This document shows positions 44,924 through 53,049 of a stretch of 64,000 nucleotides of DNA, in pieces. The number at the start of each line of letters is the position of its first letter. The stretch's first letter is position 1. The stretch covers positions 186,001 through 250,000 of the forward strand of contig NC_019943.1 of the NCBI RefSeq assembly GCF_000327485.1. Reading direction: 5' to 3'. Under the pieces are notes generated by a model. That model was given only the letters and a program-made list of their open reading frames with translations, made no database searches and was not told the DNA's origin. Made by a program: the position numbers and the translations under genes. The stretch is from Methanoregula formicica SMSP. GTDB lineage: Archaea > Halobacteriota > Methanomicrobia > Methanomicrobiales > Methanospirillaceae.

Positions 44924-45604
44924 TTAGTTCTTTCCTTCCGGGCCCGTAACCCTCTCATTACACGATGACTTACGGAGCATCTGGAAAATGATGGACCCCA
45001 CGGCCAGCATCGAGACCCCGATGATCAGGTACACGATGAGGCTGAAGTTCTCTTTGATAATAGGCAGGCCCCCGAAGAAGAATCCAACAAGAGTGAATGC
45101 GAGGACCCAGAGGACCGCTCCAACGATATTGTAGGTGAGGAACCAGCGATAGCTCATTTTGCCCACGCCGGCAAGGAACGGGGCGAAGGTCCGGATAAAG
45201 GGGACGAACCGGGCGATCACGATGGTGATACCGCCATACCGTGCAAAGTATTCACGCGTCTTGTCAAGGTGCTCGGCCCGGACGAAACTGCACTTCATGT
45301 CCAGGACTTTCATGCCGGTTGTGTGCCCGATCCAGTAATTCACGGTGTCCCCGAGGATTGCCGCGGCGAGGAGGACAACGATCAGGACCTCGATGTTGAG
45401 GTAACCGGCCCCGGCGAGGGTTCCTGCAACGAAAAGCAGGGAGTCGCCAGGAAGGTACGGCGTTACCACGAGGCCTGTCTCGCAGAAGATGATGGCAAAC
45501 AGGATCGGGAATGTCCAGAAACCATAACTCTCGATGATCCCCGGAAGGTATTTGTCGATGTGTAACACGAGGTCGAGGAAAACAAACGGCAGATCCATTT
45601 CCAT
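44924..45604 (-). CDS. DedA family membrane protein
   Basis: From the ATG at 45604 the protein has 226 residues, with hydrophobic helices and the DedA/SNARE-associated core: FCETGLVVTPYLPGDSLLFVAG, ILGDTVNYWIGH, and FVRAEHLDKTREYFARYGGITIVIARFVPFIRTFAPFLAGVG interrupted by the usual charged residues. DedA proteins are involved in lipid scrambling and envelope homeostasis. The longer frame to 45655 lacks further family sequence. It is divergent from the ThiN gene by about 50 nt. Confidence 0.9.
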   Translation of the reverse strand: MEMDLPFVFLDLVLHIDKYLPGIIESYGFWTFPILFAIIFCETGLVVTPYLPGDSLLFVAGTLAGAGYLNIEVLIVVLLAAAILGDTVNYWIGHTTGMKVLDMKCSFVRAEHLDKTREYFARYGGITIVIARFVPFIRTFAPFLAGVGKMSYRWFLTYNIVGAVLWVLAFTLVGFFFGGLPIIKENFSLIVYLIIGVSMLAVGSIIFQMLRKSSCNERVTGPEGKN

Positions 45605-45653
45605 TATGTTTGGCCCGGCAGACAATAAATGATCTATTATCTGATTAACGAGC

Positions 45654-46343
45654 ATGCGTTTTCCGGGCAGTGTCCTGCAGGGAGTACAAGGGGGGAAGGG
45701 CCACTATTTTAGGATTGGCTGCCAACGGGTAATGGAGCGTTTGGGGAAGCAGATGGGTATTGACAGCGACGTTGAGATAGAAATGTACGGGCGCATGATG
45801 ATTGCGCTTGGTGCGATCGAGGACTGCCGGGAATTTGCCGCATTTATTCCGGAGGTCCGGACCAATATGGCGTATGCCAGTCCGGGAGCAAAAACCCCTG
45901 CCGATGTGCTGGCAATTGAGGGGCGGATCACGGTTGTCGGAGGGATGCCCCACGCTGCCGGGCGGCCGCGGTTCGGGGCATCGGGCCACCTAGCCCGGTT
46001 TGTTCTGGGGATCATGCAGGATCACCCGGAGATCCGGGTGGCAATCAATTTCTCCTCTCCTCCGGATCTTATCCAGTGGCTTGAGTGGTACTGCAGGCAG
46101 AAGGACTGGCCGTTTGCTGTGATTGACCGGTCTGAAGAGTCCACAGGGGGGCGGAATATCGAGGGGTCAACGATGTCATGGAAAGCTGCAGAAGCGATCA
46201 GGAAAACCGGTGATCGTGCCCCGAAGATCATCTGCGACCGGGGGGATTTCGGGAAGGAGCCAGTCAGCGTGATCGTTGGCCCGGAGCCGATCAGCACGGT
46301 AACGGAACTCCTGTCAATCGTCCGTGAATATTCCCGCCGCTGA
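45654..46343 (+). CDS. ThiN-type thiamine-phosphate synthase domain protein
   Basis: The 229-residue protein carries a ThiN domain from about residue 60 on: REFAAFIPEVRTNMAYASPG, GRITVVGGMPHAAGRPRFGASGHLARFVLG and IRVAINFSS. ThiN condenses hydroxymethylpyrimidine diphosphate with the thiazole phosphate to form thiamine phosphate; in archaea it also occurs fused to ThiD or to a DNA-binding domain (ThiR). Residues 1-55 contain no HTH that I can recognise. ATG 45732 would give a shorter 203-residue protein and is possible. Thi4 follows 125 nt downstream, supporting a thiamine role. Confidence 0.82.
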   Translation: MRFPGSVLQGVQGGKGHYFRIGCQRVMERLGKQMGIDSDVEIEMYGRMMIALGAIEDCREFAAFIPEVRTNMAYASPGAKTPADVLAIEGRITVVGGMPHAAGRPRFGASGHLARFVLGIMQDHPEIRVAINFSSPPDLIQWLEWYCRQKDWPFAVIDRSEESTGGRNIEGSTMSWKAAEAIRKTGDRAPKIICDRGDFGKEPVSVIVGPEPISTVTELLSIVREYSRR

Positions 46344-46412
46344 TGCAGGCTCCCGAAGCTCTAACGACGGGCTGAACCGGAATACCTTACACCTCATCGT
46401 ATTAAACAAATC

Positions 46413-46422
46413 CTTTTTTATA
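46413..46422 (+). promoter_or_regulatory. TATA box of thi4
   Basis: CTTTTTTATA lies about 50 nt upstream of the ATG at 46469 and could also end the ThiN transcript. No TPP riboswitch core was recognised in the 125-nt gap. Confidence 0.45.
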
Positions 46423-46468
46423 GTCTGCACATACACCTTTCCACATCTCAGGAGAGGGATCTGACCTC

Positions 46469-47233
46469 ATGGAACTGGATGAACTCACCATCAGCAGGGC
46501 AATTCTTGCCTCGCAGACGAATGTGCTTATCAATCACTTGGAACTCGATGCTGCGGTGGTTGGTGGCGGGCCGGCCGGGCTTACCTGTGCAGCGCTCATA
46601 GCCGGGCAGGGAAAAAAAGTCGGAGTCATTGAGAAGAAACTCTCGGTTGGCGGCGGGATGTGGGGTGGCGGGATGATGTTCCCCCGGATCGTAGTGCAGG
46701 AAGAAGCACGCCGCCTCCTCGACCTCTTCGGCATCCGGTACACTCCCTTTGAGAGCGGCTATTATGTTGCCCGGTCAGTGGAGGCGGTATCCAAGCTTAC
46801 CGCAGCAGCCTGCGATGCCGGGGTCGAGTTCTTCAACCTCATGTCGGTGGAGGATGTCATGATCAAAGCCGACAAGCGAATCAGCGGGCTGGTCATCAAC
46901 TGGACAGCAGTCGAGATGGGAAAGCTCCATGTCGATCCGCTGGTGATGGGTTCCCGTTATACTGTTGATGCCACCGGTCACGATGCAGTCGTGGCCCGTC
47001 TTGTCGAGAAGAAAGGTGGAGACATCCGGGTGAAAGGCGAAGGTTTTATGTGGGCTGACCGGGCCGAGACAAACATCCTGAACCATACAAAGGAGATATT
47101 CCCCGGACTCGTGGTTGCCGGTATGGCGGCGAATGCGGTTGCCGGCGAGAGCCGGATGGGGCCGGTCTTTGGCGGGATGTTTCTGTCGGGAGAACGTGCA
47201 GCACAGATCGTTCTCCGGGAAATGAAAGCATAA
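46469..47233 (+). CDS. thi4: Thi4 thiazole synthase, sulfide-dependent type
   Basis: The 254-residue FAD/NAD-fold protein has the dinucleotide motif AVVGGGPAGLTCA (29-41), GGGMWGGGMMFPRIVV and GESRMGPVFGGMFLSG. It makes adenosine thiazole carboxylate from NAD and glycine. Eukaryotic Thi4 is a suicide enzyme that donates sulfur from a Cys in a CMDP motif; here the equivalent site reads LHVDP with His154, as in archaeal enzymes that use free sulfide catalytically. ThiN lies upstream, so thiazole formation and coupling are neighbours. The anaerobic, sulfide-rich life of a methanogen fits this form. Confidence 0.94.
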   Translation: MELDELTISRAILASQTNVLINHLELDAAVVGGGPAGLTCAALIAGQGKKVGVIEKKLSVGGGMWGGGMMFPRIVVQEEARRLLDLFGIRYTPFESGYYVARSVEAVSKLTAAACDAGVEFFNLMSVEDVMIKADKRISGLVINWTAVEMGKLHVDPLVMGSRYTVDATGHDAVVARLVEKKGGDIRVKGEGFMWADRAETNILNHTKEIFPGLVVAGMAANAVAGESRMGPVFGGMFLSGERAAQIVLREMKA

Positions 47234-47336
47234 CAATTCCCACTTTATCGCCACGCATTATCACGGTTGCATTTAACGGGATTCCCGTATTGCCTCTCAA
47301 GTGAAACAGTAGTTTTTCCATTCGTAAGAAAAAATG

Positions 47337-47345
47337 ATATTTATA
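47337..47345 (+). promoter_or_regulatory. TATA box upstream of a membrane protein gene
   Basis: GATATTTATAC-type sequence about 32-40 nt before the ATG at 47377. Confidence 0.45.
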
Positions 47346-47376
47346 CAGGGAGACAATAAGGAATAAAGTGGTTTTC

Positions 47377-47964
47377 ATGAAGCATGAGAATGAACCAACG
47401 TATTCCTTTGTCATTCTTACGTTCGTCCTTATCCTCATCGATACCATCCTTGCATGGCTTTCCGTTACGGTGTTTCCAACCGTCGGGGGTGGGGTGATCT
47501 CGTGGGTGTTCATCGCCGTTGCCTTCATGATCCTCTTCACCCTCTGGTTCGGGGGGTACGGTGCGATCGCGGCCTATGTCGGGACCCTTGTCGGTTCAGG
47601 CCTGCTGGTGTCCGAGACCCTTGTCCACAACCCCCTCATCGCGCTCCTCTGGGCTGGTGCCGGCCTGCTCCAGGTCCTCATCCCGCTCGTTGCGGTCAGG
47701 AGTTTTGGGGTAGACCTGACCATGTCCAATCCGCGGGACTATACGTATGTTATTCTCTTTGCCGTCATCATCAACAACCTGGTTGGCGCTGCCTGGGCAG
47801 TCTTGACGCTCTCGCTCATCGAGACCGTATCGTTCACTACGGCATTTACTGCCTGGTTCATCGGCAATGGGGTGATCTGTATCCTGATCGTGCCCCTCTT
47901 CCTCAAACTCTTCACGCAGAGGGTACAGAAGAGCCGTCTGTTTGTAAAGACGTACTGGGATTAA
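47377..47964 (+). CDS. multi-spanning membrane protein, possible ECF-type S component
   Basis: The 195-residue protein has about six hydrophobic segments (starting FVILTFVLILIDTILAWLSV), few charges in the membrane region, and ends in a short basic tail RVQKSRLFVKTYWD. Size and topology fit substrate-binding S components of energy-coupling-factor transporters or small vitamin transporters, but no diagnostic motif is visible. Position after ThiN and Thi4 makes thiamine or precursor uptake a hypothesis. GTG 47368 is an alternative start. It ends at an inverted-repeat terminator shared with the convergent gene. Confidence 0.6.
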   Translation: MKHENEPTYSFVILTFVLILIDTILAWLSVTVFPTVGGGVISWVFIAVAFMILFTLWFGGYGAIAAYVGTLVGSGLLVSETLVHNPLIALLWAGAGLLQVLIPLVAVRSFGVDLTMSNPRDYTYVILFAVIINNLVGAAWAVLTLSLIETVSFTTAFTAWFIGNGVICILIVPLFLKLFTQRVQKSRLFVKTYWD

Positions 47965-47982
47965 TCCTGGTTTTCAGACATC

Positions 47983-48021
47983 GGGGTTCTTCCGCCCCTT
48001 GTTTTTTAGGAAAAGAACCCC
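47983..48021. terminator. inverted-repeat terminator between convergent genes
   Basis: A perfect 9-bp inverted repeat, GGGGTTCTT (47983-47991) and AAGAACCCC (48013-48021), encloses a six-T run (48002-48007). It sits between two genes that end towards each other. Confidence 0.5.
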
Positions 48022-48048
48022 TGTACCAGCAGCAAAAGGGCTCCCCGT

Positions 48049-48411
48049 TCATGCAGAGGGTTCTGCCGGGGACCGTTCCATCTCCCTGAGCAGGATGGGA
48101 ACCCCGACAACGGTTATGAAGAGGAAGAGGCTGATCCAGAGGCGGACGCCCAGGTACAGCAGGAACGCTGCCCAGAGAAGGGCAACGAGGGTAAGGCAGT
48201 AGAAGAGAAAGAGGGGACGGTTCTCCCTGCTGTTCCTTATTTCGATGAACCCGACAACCGGGTTGATTGCTGCAAGCGAAGCGAACAGGAGAATAAACTG
48301 GAACACCTCGCCCCGGTGTAGCAGAAAGACCGCCCAGAGTACGGCAACGAACAGGATCAGGTAGAAGATGATGCGCGTCCTCCGCTCTGGCGTACTCCCC
48401 GACAACGCCAT
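48049..48411 (-). CDS. small four-helix membrane protein
   Basis: The 120-residue protein has four hydrophobic segments arranged as two similar pairs: IIFYLILFVAVLWAVFLLHRG with FQFILLFASLAAINPVVG, and LFLFYCLTLVALLWAAFLLYLG with LWISLFLFITVVGVPIL. The near repetition (LFVAVLWAVFLL versus LVALLWAAFLL) suggests internal duplication. No known domain or catalytic residues. It follows the cupin gene on the same strand with a 75-nt gap. Confidence 0.65.
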   Translation of the reverse strand: MALSGSTPERRTRIIFYLILFVAVLWAVFLLHRGEVFQFILLFASLAAINPVVGFIEIRNSRENRPLFLFYCLTLVALLWAAFLLYLGVRLWISLFLFITVVGVPILLREMERSPAEPSA

Positions 48412-48486
48412 ATGGGTAGGATAGCCCTCCCACTATAAAAAAATAATTCATGGAATGCAATTGCAGGGACCAGCGAGCCCGGGAAA

Positions 48487-48858
48487 TCAGCCGATGAGCC
48501 TCTCATCCGACGCCTGCCACTTGGGGGATACAATGCAGAGGAATACAAGGTCTTCGGTACCGCAATTGCGGATGAACTGGCGGGCCCCCGGGGGGATATA
48601 CACGATCTGCCCTGCCCGTACGGACGCCTGTTCGTCTCCGATATGGATTTCCCCCTTTCCTTCAAGGATATAGTAGAGCTCCACCGACCGGTCCAATACA
48701 TGGGGCAGCGTGGACTCTCCCGCTGGCACAATCGCATGGGCAATGCTGCACCCAAGGCCCGTGGCTTCCGGGACCTTATCGGGATGCAGAAGTTCGCACA
48801 AGAGAGAACGGTCGATCACGCGTTCATGGGAGCTGTCTGCAACACTTCGGATAAGCAT
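48487..48858 (-). CDS. cupin domain protein
   Basis: The 123-residue single-domain cupin has motif 1 around STLPHVLDRSVELYYILEGKG (metal ligands His and Glu) and motif 2 GQIVYIPPGARQFIRN, where the usual His of motif 2 is Gln. It may bind a metal and a small molecule or act as a sugar-phosphate isomerase-like protein; the substrate is unknown. It diverges from the flavoprotein gene (131 nt). The small size and lack of HTH argue against a regulator. Confidence 0.85.
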   Translation of the reverse strand: MLIRSVADSSHERVIDRSLLCELLHPDKVPEATGLGCSIAHAIVPAGESTLPHVLDRSVELYYILEGKGEIHIGDEQASVRAGQIVYIPPGARQFIRNCGTEDLVFLCIVSPKWQASDERLIG

Positions 48859-48989
48859 GGAAATCTCTCTTCAGGATCTTGGGACACGCTGGTATATGGA
48901 GCCGTCGCAGCATTGCCGTGGATAGCTGGCACTGTCCCGTACCGTGCATCTTAATAGCCTCCTGCAGGTATCATTACTGTAGTGGTACT

Positions 48990-49658
48990 ATGAAGATCAT
49001 TGGTATCAATTCCAGCCCGAAAGGCGAGAAGAGCCAGACCCGCCGGCTCGTGATGGCGGTTCTCGAAAGCGCCCGGCAGGCGGGTGCGGACATTACGTTT
49101 GTCGATATCTGTGCTCTGGACATCCACTACTGCACTGCATGCGGAACCTGTTATGCAAAAGGAGAGTGCATCCATGACGACGATTTCCCTGCGCTTCTTG
49201 AAAAGATGTCAGACGCGGACGGGATTGTCCTCGGGTCGCCGAATTATATCAACGCAGTGACTGCCCAGCTCAAGACCATGCTCGACCGGATGGCAGACAC
49301 GGTCCACTGCCAGGCATTTGCCGGCAAGTACGGGTGCGCTGTCTGCACCGCAGGTGGATCCTATGCAAACGAGGTTGCGGATTATATGAACATGGCCCTT
49401 GGCAATTACGGTGCAATGACCGTCGGGAAGGTTGCCGTGCACCTGGGCGCCGATCCGGCTGCCATTACCGGTGCGGAGAAAGAGTCAAAGGCGCTCGGAA
49501 AGAAGCTTGCCGAAGCGATAAAGACAAAGTGGTCCGATCCCGCACAGGAGAAGATTCTCTTTGAACGCAAAGAGTACTTCAAGCGTCTTGTATCCTTTAA
49601 CAAGGACCTCTGGAAGCACGAGTACGATTACTGGAAAGCGGCAGGAGAACTGCCCTGA
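48990..49658 (+). CDS. NADPH-dependent FMN reductase / iron-sulfur flavoprotein
   Basis: From the ATG at 48990 the protein has 222 residues: flavodoxin-like P-loop GINSSPKGEKSQT (FMN phosphate) and the Cys cluster CTACGTCYAKGEC, as in archaeal iron-sulfur flavoproteins where compact cysteines hold a 4Fe-4S cluster. GSPNYINAVTAQLKTMLDR is the typical flavin-edge loop. It probably transfers electrons between ferredoxin, flavin and another partner. The C-terminal 50 residues are helical and charged. The 37-residue upstream extension is rejected because it precedes the flavodoxin strand. Confidence 0.9.
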   Translation: MKIIGINSSPKGEKSQTRRLVMAVLESARQAGADITFVDICALDIHYCTACGTCYAKGECIHDDDFPALLEKMSDADGIVLGSPNYINAVTAQLKTMLDRMADTVHCQAFAGKYGCAVCTAGGSYANEVADYMNMALGNYGAMTVGKVAVHLGADPAAITGAEKESKALGKKLAEAIKTKWSDPAQEKILFERKEYFKRLVSFNKDLWKHEYDYWKAAGELP

Positions 49659-49660
49659 AC

Positions 49661-49667
49661 TTTTTTT
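49661..49667 (+). terminator. poly-T terminator after the flavoprotein gene
   Basis: Seven T residues three bases after the stop codon, before the convergent HEAT-repeat gene. Confidence 0.5.
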
Positions 49668-49738
49668 AAGAAGAGAACACCCGCATAGCACGGACACCCT
49701 GACCGTCTGAACGAACGGAAAAAAGACGGATATTGGTA

Positions 49739-50926
49739 TTATTGAGCGGTCCGCGTCTTGATCATCTCGAGGGCTTCGAACGCTTCTTTCCTGACGGCAA
49801 CGTTGTCGTCCGAGAGGAGCCCGGTCAGGTGGTCGACAGCCTTCTGGTCGCCAATCTCGCCCAGCAGGAGTGCGGCCCGCTTCCGGACATCGCTCTGCTC
49901 GTCCTTTAAGACCATGATAAGGGGCGTTGTTGCCGGCTGGCCGAGCATCCAGAGCGCCTCCATGGCACCGGACCGGATCCGGTTGTCCCCCTCGCGGAAG
50001 ACCTGCATGAGCGGGGCGATTGCCGGCACGCCAAGGGCTGCAAGGGCCCTGACAGCCTCGATCCGGACAGGCCGGATATCGTCTTCGAGGCACTCGATGA
50101 TCTTCGGGATTGCCCGCGTATTGCCGATCTGGCCGAGCGCTTCGATTGCACCCCTACGGATGCCCGGGTTCTGGTCAGCGAGTGCCGCAATCAGCGGGTC
50201 GATGGCCGGCTCCCCGATTGTCACGAGGGCAAGGGATGCCCGCCTGCCAACATCCTCGTTCTGGGCGATGAGTGCACGGATAAGGGGATCGATGGCGGGG
50301 ATCCCCAGAGAGCAGAGGGTCGCCATGACCGCGGTTCGCACCCGCTCCTGCACATCGTTCAGGCTCTCGATCAGGTGCGGGATGCAGCGGGGATCGTTGA
50401 TGCGGCCAAAGGCAACGGCAGCCTCGTACCTGACGCCGGCATCGGTATCCTTCATGGCCTCGACAAGTACCGGGACAGCCCGTTCCTCGCCCATCAACCC
50501 CAGCGCCTGCACAGCGCCCCTGCGGATAAGCGGGTGGGGATTCTTGGCTGCCTGGACAAGGGGACTGACCGAAGGCTCGCCAATCAGCTGGAGAGCCCGG
50601 ATCGTCTCCTGCCGGACATCGTCACTGGGTTCAGCCAGCGCTGCAATCAGCGGGGTGACCGCAGGTGCCCCGATCTTGCCCAGCGTATCGGCGGAGCCCC
50701 TGCGGATGATCCAGTAATCGTCCTGGAGCCCCCGGATCAGTGGTTCAATAAAGGCTTCGCCAAGGTCGCCGACAGACCGGACCGCGGCCCAGCGGGCATC
50801 GAGGTCGCCGTCGGTCAGGGCTTTCAGGAGGTTCTCGGTGCGCTCCTTTTGTGCTCTCAGGCGCGCCTCTTCGCCCTCCTCCGCCCCTGACTTGAACAGG
50901 TTGAGGAATTTTTTCACTACACTCAT
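49739..50926 (-). CDS. HEAT-repeat protein (PBS-lyase type)
   Basis: The 395-residue protein has a short charged N-terminal region (MSVVKKFLNLFKSG) and about twelve HEAT/PBS-lyase repeats of about 31 residues, each with a core like VRRxAAxALGxIG (for example GIRRGAIEALGQIG and DVRKRAALLLGEIG). The solenoid is a protein-protein interaction surface with no catalytic site. Such all-HEAT proteins are frequent in Methanomicrobiales, with diverse partners. I chose ATG 50926 because the longer frame to 51022 precedes the first repeat with unrelated residues. Confidence 0.88.
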   Translation of the reverse strand: MSVVKKFLNLFKSGAEEGEEARLRAQKERTENLLKALTDGDLDARWAAVRSVGDLGEAFIEPLIRGLQDDYWIIRRGSADTLGKIGAPAVTPLIAALAEPSDDVRQETIRALQLIGEPSVSPLVQAAKNPHPLIRRGAVQALGLMGEERAVPVLVEAMKDTDAGVRYEAAVAFGRINDPRCIPHLIESLNDVQERVRTAVMATLCSLGIPAIDPLIRALIAQNEDVGRRASLALVTIGEPAIDPLIAALADQNPGIRRGAIEALGQIGNTRAIPKIIECLEDDIRPVRIEAVRALAALGVPAIAPLMQVFREGDNRIRSGAMEALWMLGQPATTPLIMVLKDEQSDVRKRAALLLGEIGDQKAVDHLTGLLSDDNVAVRKEAFEALEMIKTRTAQ

Positions 50927-51082
50927 AAAACTTCTCCAGACGAATATTAGGTGAAAATGTTCAAATAGGTATCGGGTAAATGTTCTCGCCAGATTGGCGC
51001 AATACTGCCCGATCTCGCCCAAAAACTCTGTTTTTCATTCCTGACCGGGAGCTGAAGAAAAGGGAGGGAGAGGGAGAATGCA

Positions 51083-52012
51083 TCAGGGTTGTCCGGTATA
51101 CCCTACCGTGAACTGGGCAGAGCCCGATGTTGTCTTTGGGACATCGTACGCTTTCATGGTATAGGTGCCGGTCGGCACGGTGTTGTCCAGGGTGTAGGAA
51201 AAGACCCAGTTATCGTTTGCCTGCACCGAGACTGTACCCAGTTTGATCCCACCGGCATAACGGTCAGGACCGTACAGCACAAGCTCGACCTCAGGGGCAT
51301 TGGTGGTACAGAGGCCGGAGAACTTGATCGTGTCTCCCCGGGAAGCAGAGTATGTGCTTGGGACAACACTCACTTCCCCGTTGCCGATAACCTCGAACTC
51401 TGCCTGGGCCAGGGTTTTCTTGTCAGGATCGGTTGCAGTGGCCCGGTACGTACCCGGCAGGAGTTTGGTTCCCGGGTTCCAGACATATGCCCAGTTACCA
51501 AAGGCATCAACGTCTTTTGGAAGGGAAGAACTCCCGGCGGAGTAAATCCCGGTTCCATAGATCGTCACGATAACGCTCTTTGTTCCGGAGGCGGTTCCCG
51601 AGAAGGTGTTTGTCTCCCCCACGATCATCGGGTTCCTGCCTGGCGTGACGGTCAGGATCACCGGTGAGGAAGACGATGCCGCCGGAACCGTTGTTGTGAT
51701 CGCCGGTGTTGTAGTTACGACGGAGGCTGTGGGGATCAGGGCGGCAAAGACATTGTTCCTGCCCGAAGATACGACCATGATCTCAGACCAGCCCTCATAA
51801 CCGGGATACCGGAACTCGATGGCATGGTTCCCGGGCTCCACATCTGTCAGGGAGACCGGTGTGGTTCCCCTGAACTGGGAGTCGAAATAGACCTGGGCGC
51901 CCGTTGGCGACGACGTAAACTGGATTGTCCCCGTTTCTTTGGGGGATTCGTAGACACAACCCGCCAGCAGGACCAAAAAAACCAGCGGCACAATCAGTAG
52001 GTTCCGGATCAA
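51083..52012 (-). CDS. PEGA-domain surface lipoprotein
   Basis: The 309-residue protein has a lipoprotein signal (MIRNLLIVPLVFLVLLAGC), a PEGA domain (about 27-95: GTIQFTSSPTGAQVYFDSQF, PGNHAIEFRYPGYEGW), a Thr/Pro/Ser-rich linker, and two beta-sandwich repeats with ITVTPGRNP- and TYSASRGDTIKFSGLC-type sequence resembling the Ig-like modules of methanogen surface proteins. It is probably membrane-anchored and exposed at the S-layer. No enzymatic motif. It is upstream of, and on the same strand as, the HEAT-repeat gene, but 156 nt apart. Confidence 0.85.
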   Translation of the reverse strand: MIRNLLIVPLVFLVLLAGCVYESPKETGTIQFTSSPTGAQVYFDSQFRGTTPVSLTDVEPGNHAIEFRYPGYEGWSEIMVVSSGRNNVFAALIPTASVVTTTPAITTTVPAASSSSPVILTVTPGRNPMIVGETNTFSGTASGTKSVIVTIYGTGIYSAGSSSLPKDVDAFGNWAYVWNPGTKLLPGTYRATATDPDKKTLAQAEFEVIGNGEVSVVPSTYSASRGDTIKFSGLCTTNAPEVELVLYGPDRYAGGIKLGTVSVQANDNWVFSYTLDNTVPTGTYTMKAYDVPKTTSGSAQFTVGYTGQP

Positions 52013-52107
52013 AGCGATCTTCCCTCTTACGTTAACCGTTATTGCGGAGCGATATATAGATTTGCAAAACGGGCCGCCGGACCACCGCGCAGGGGCAGGA
52101 TTTTGGA

Positions 52108-53010
52108 TCAGGCGGCCGCGATTAGCCGGAGGACCTCGTTTGCGAGGGCCACGCTCTTGTCCTCGTCCGTCATCAGGGTGTCGAAACGCACCGCGTGGCT
52201 GACCTCAACGGGATCGCGGATATCCTGGACAAAGATATCGGTCAGGCCCCCGTAACAGTTGAACGTCCCGATCGCGTTCGGTTCATAGCCGGCTGCCCGC
52301 ATCAGGGCCGCAGCCGGGCCGCTGACCGGCTCGTTGCCGATGAACGGGCTGACCGCGAGGACGATCTTGTTCTGGATCGCTTCTTTGATGCCCCCGCAGG
52401 CAAGGACCGGAGAGATGCTTGTTATTGGGTTGGAGGGGCCAATCACGACTGCATCGCTCGCTTCGATGGCTTCGAGCGCTTCGGGTGTTGCCACCGGCGG
52501 TTCTGCGTAACTCCGCATGACCCCCTGGATCGCGATCTTTCCCCGTGCCCGCACCCAGTATTCCTGGAAATGGATCGGGCCCAGCTCGGTCTTCACCTGC
52601 GTTGTCACTTCCGTGTCAGTCATGGGCAGCACGTTCTCGCGGACACCGTAGCGCTCGCAGAGGAACTTGGTCACATTTGTCAGCCGCATCCCCCCGCGGA
52701 GCATCTCGCCCCGGGCGATGTGGACCGCCCGGTCCTGGTCACCGATGCCGATAAACTCATCGACGCCAAGGCGCATGATCTCGTCGTGGGTGGTGAAGGT
52801 GTCGTTCCGGATCCCCCACCAGGTGTCGGTGTTGAGGATACCGGCAAAGAGGTACATGACCGTGTCAACATCGGGTGAGAGGTGGTTCCCTGAGATCCAG
52901 ATGTCCTCGGCCGTGTTCACGATCACCGAGATCTCGTGCCGGTCCATCACTTGCTGCATGCCCCGCAACAGTTTGGGCGTGCCGGTCCCGCCCGACAGGA
53001 ACGTAATCAT
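52108..53010 (-). CDS. cofD: 2-phospho-L-lactate transferase (coenzyme F420 biosynthesis)
   Basis: The 300-residue protein begins [18 protein letters not shown], the nucleotide-binding loop of CofD, and has [20 protein letters not shown] (metal and substrate site) and [16 protein letters not shown]. CofD joins the lactyl (or phosphoenolpyruvyl) phospho-nucleotide to the Fo deazaflavin to form F420-0. F420 is the central hydride carrier of hydrogenotrophic methanogenesis. The divergent HD-domain gene starts about 40 nt away; they share a short promoter region. Confidence 0.96.
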   Translation of the reverse strand: MITFLSGGTGTPKLLRGMQQVMDRHEISVIVNTAEDIWISGNHLSPDVDTVMYLFAGILNTDTWWGIRNDTFTTHDEIMRLGVDEFIGIGDQDRAVHIARGEMLRGGMRLTNVTKFLCERYGVRENVLPMTDTEVTTQVKTELGPIHFQEYWVRARGKIAIQGVMRSYAEPPVATPEALEAIEASDAVVIGPSNPITSISPVLACGGIKEAIQNKIVLAVSPFIGNEPVSGPAAALMRAAGYEPNAIGTFNCYGGLTDIFVQDIRDPVEVSHAVRFDTLMTDEDKSVALANEVLRLIAAA

Positions 53011-53049
53011 TACTCAATACTTTTATGCGATGTATATGAAGATTCTTTA

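Noticed and set aside
46344-46468. A TPP riboswitch upstream of thi4
   Set aside because: The conserved CUGAGA and thi-box cores are not visible in the 125-nt gap.
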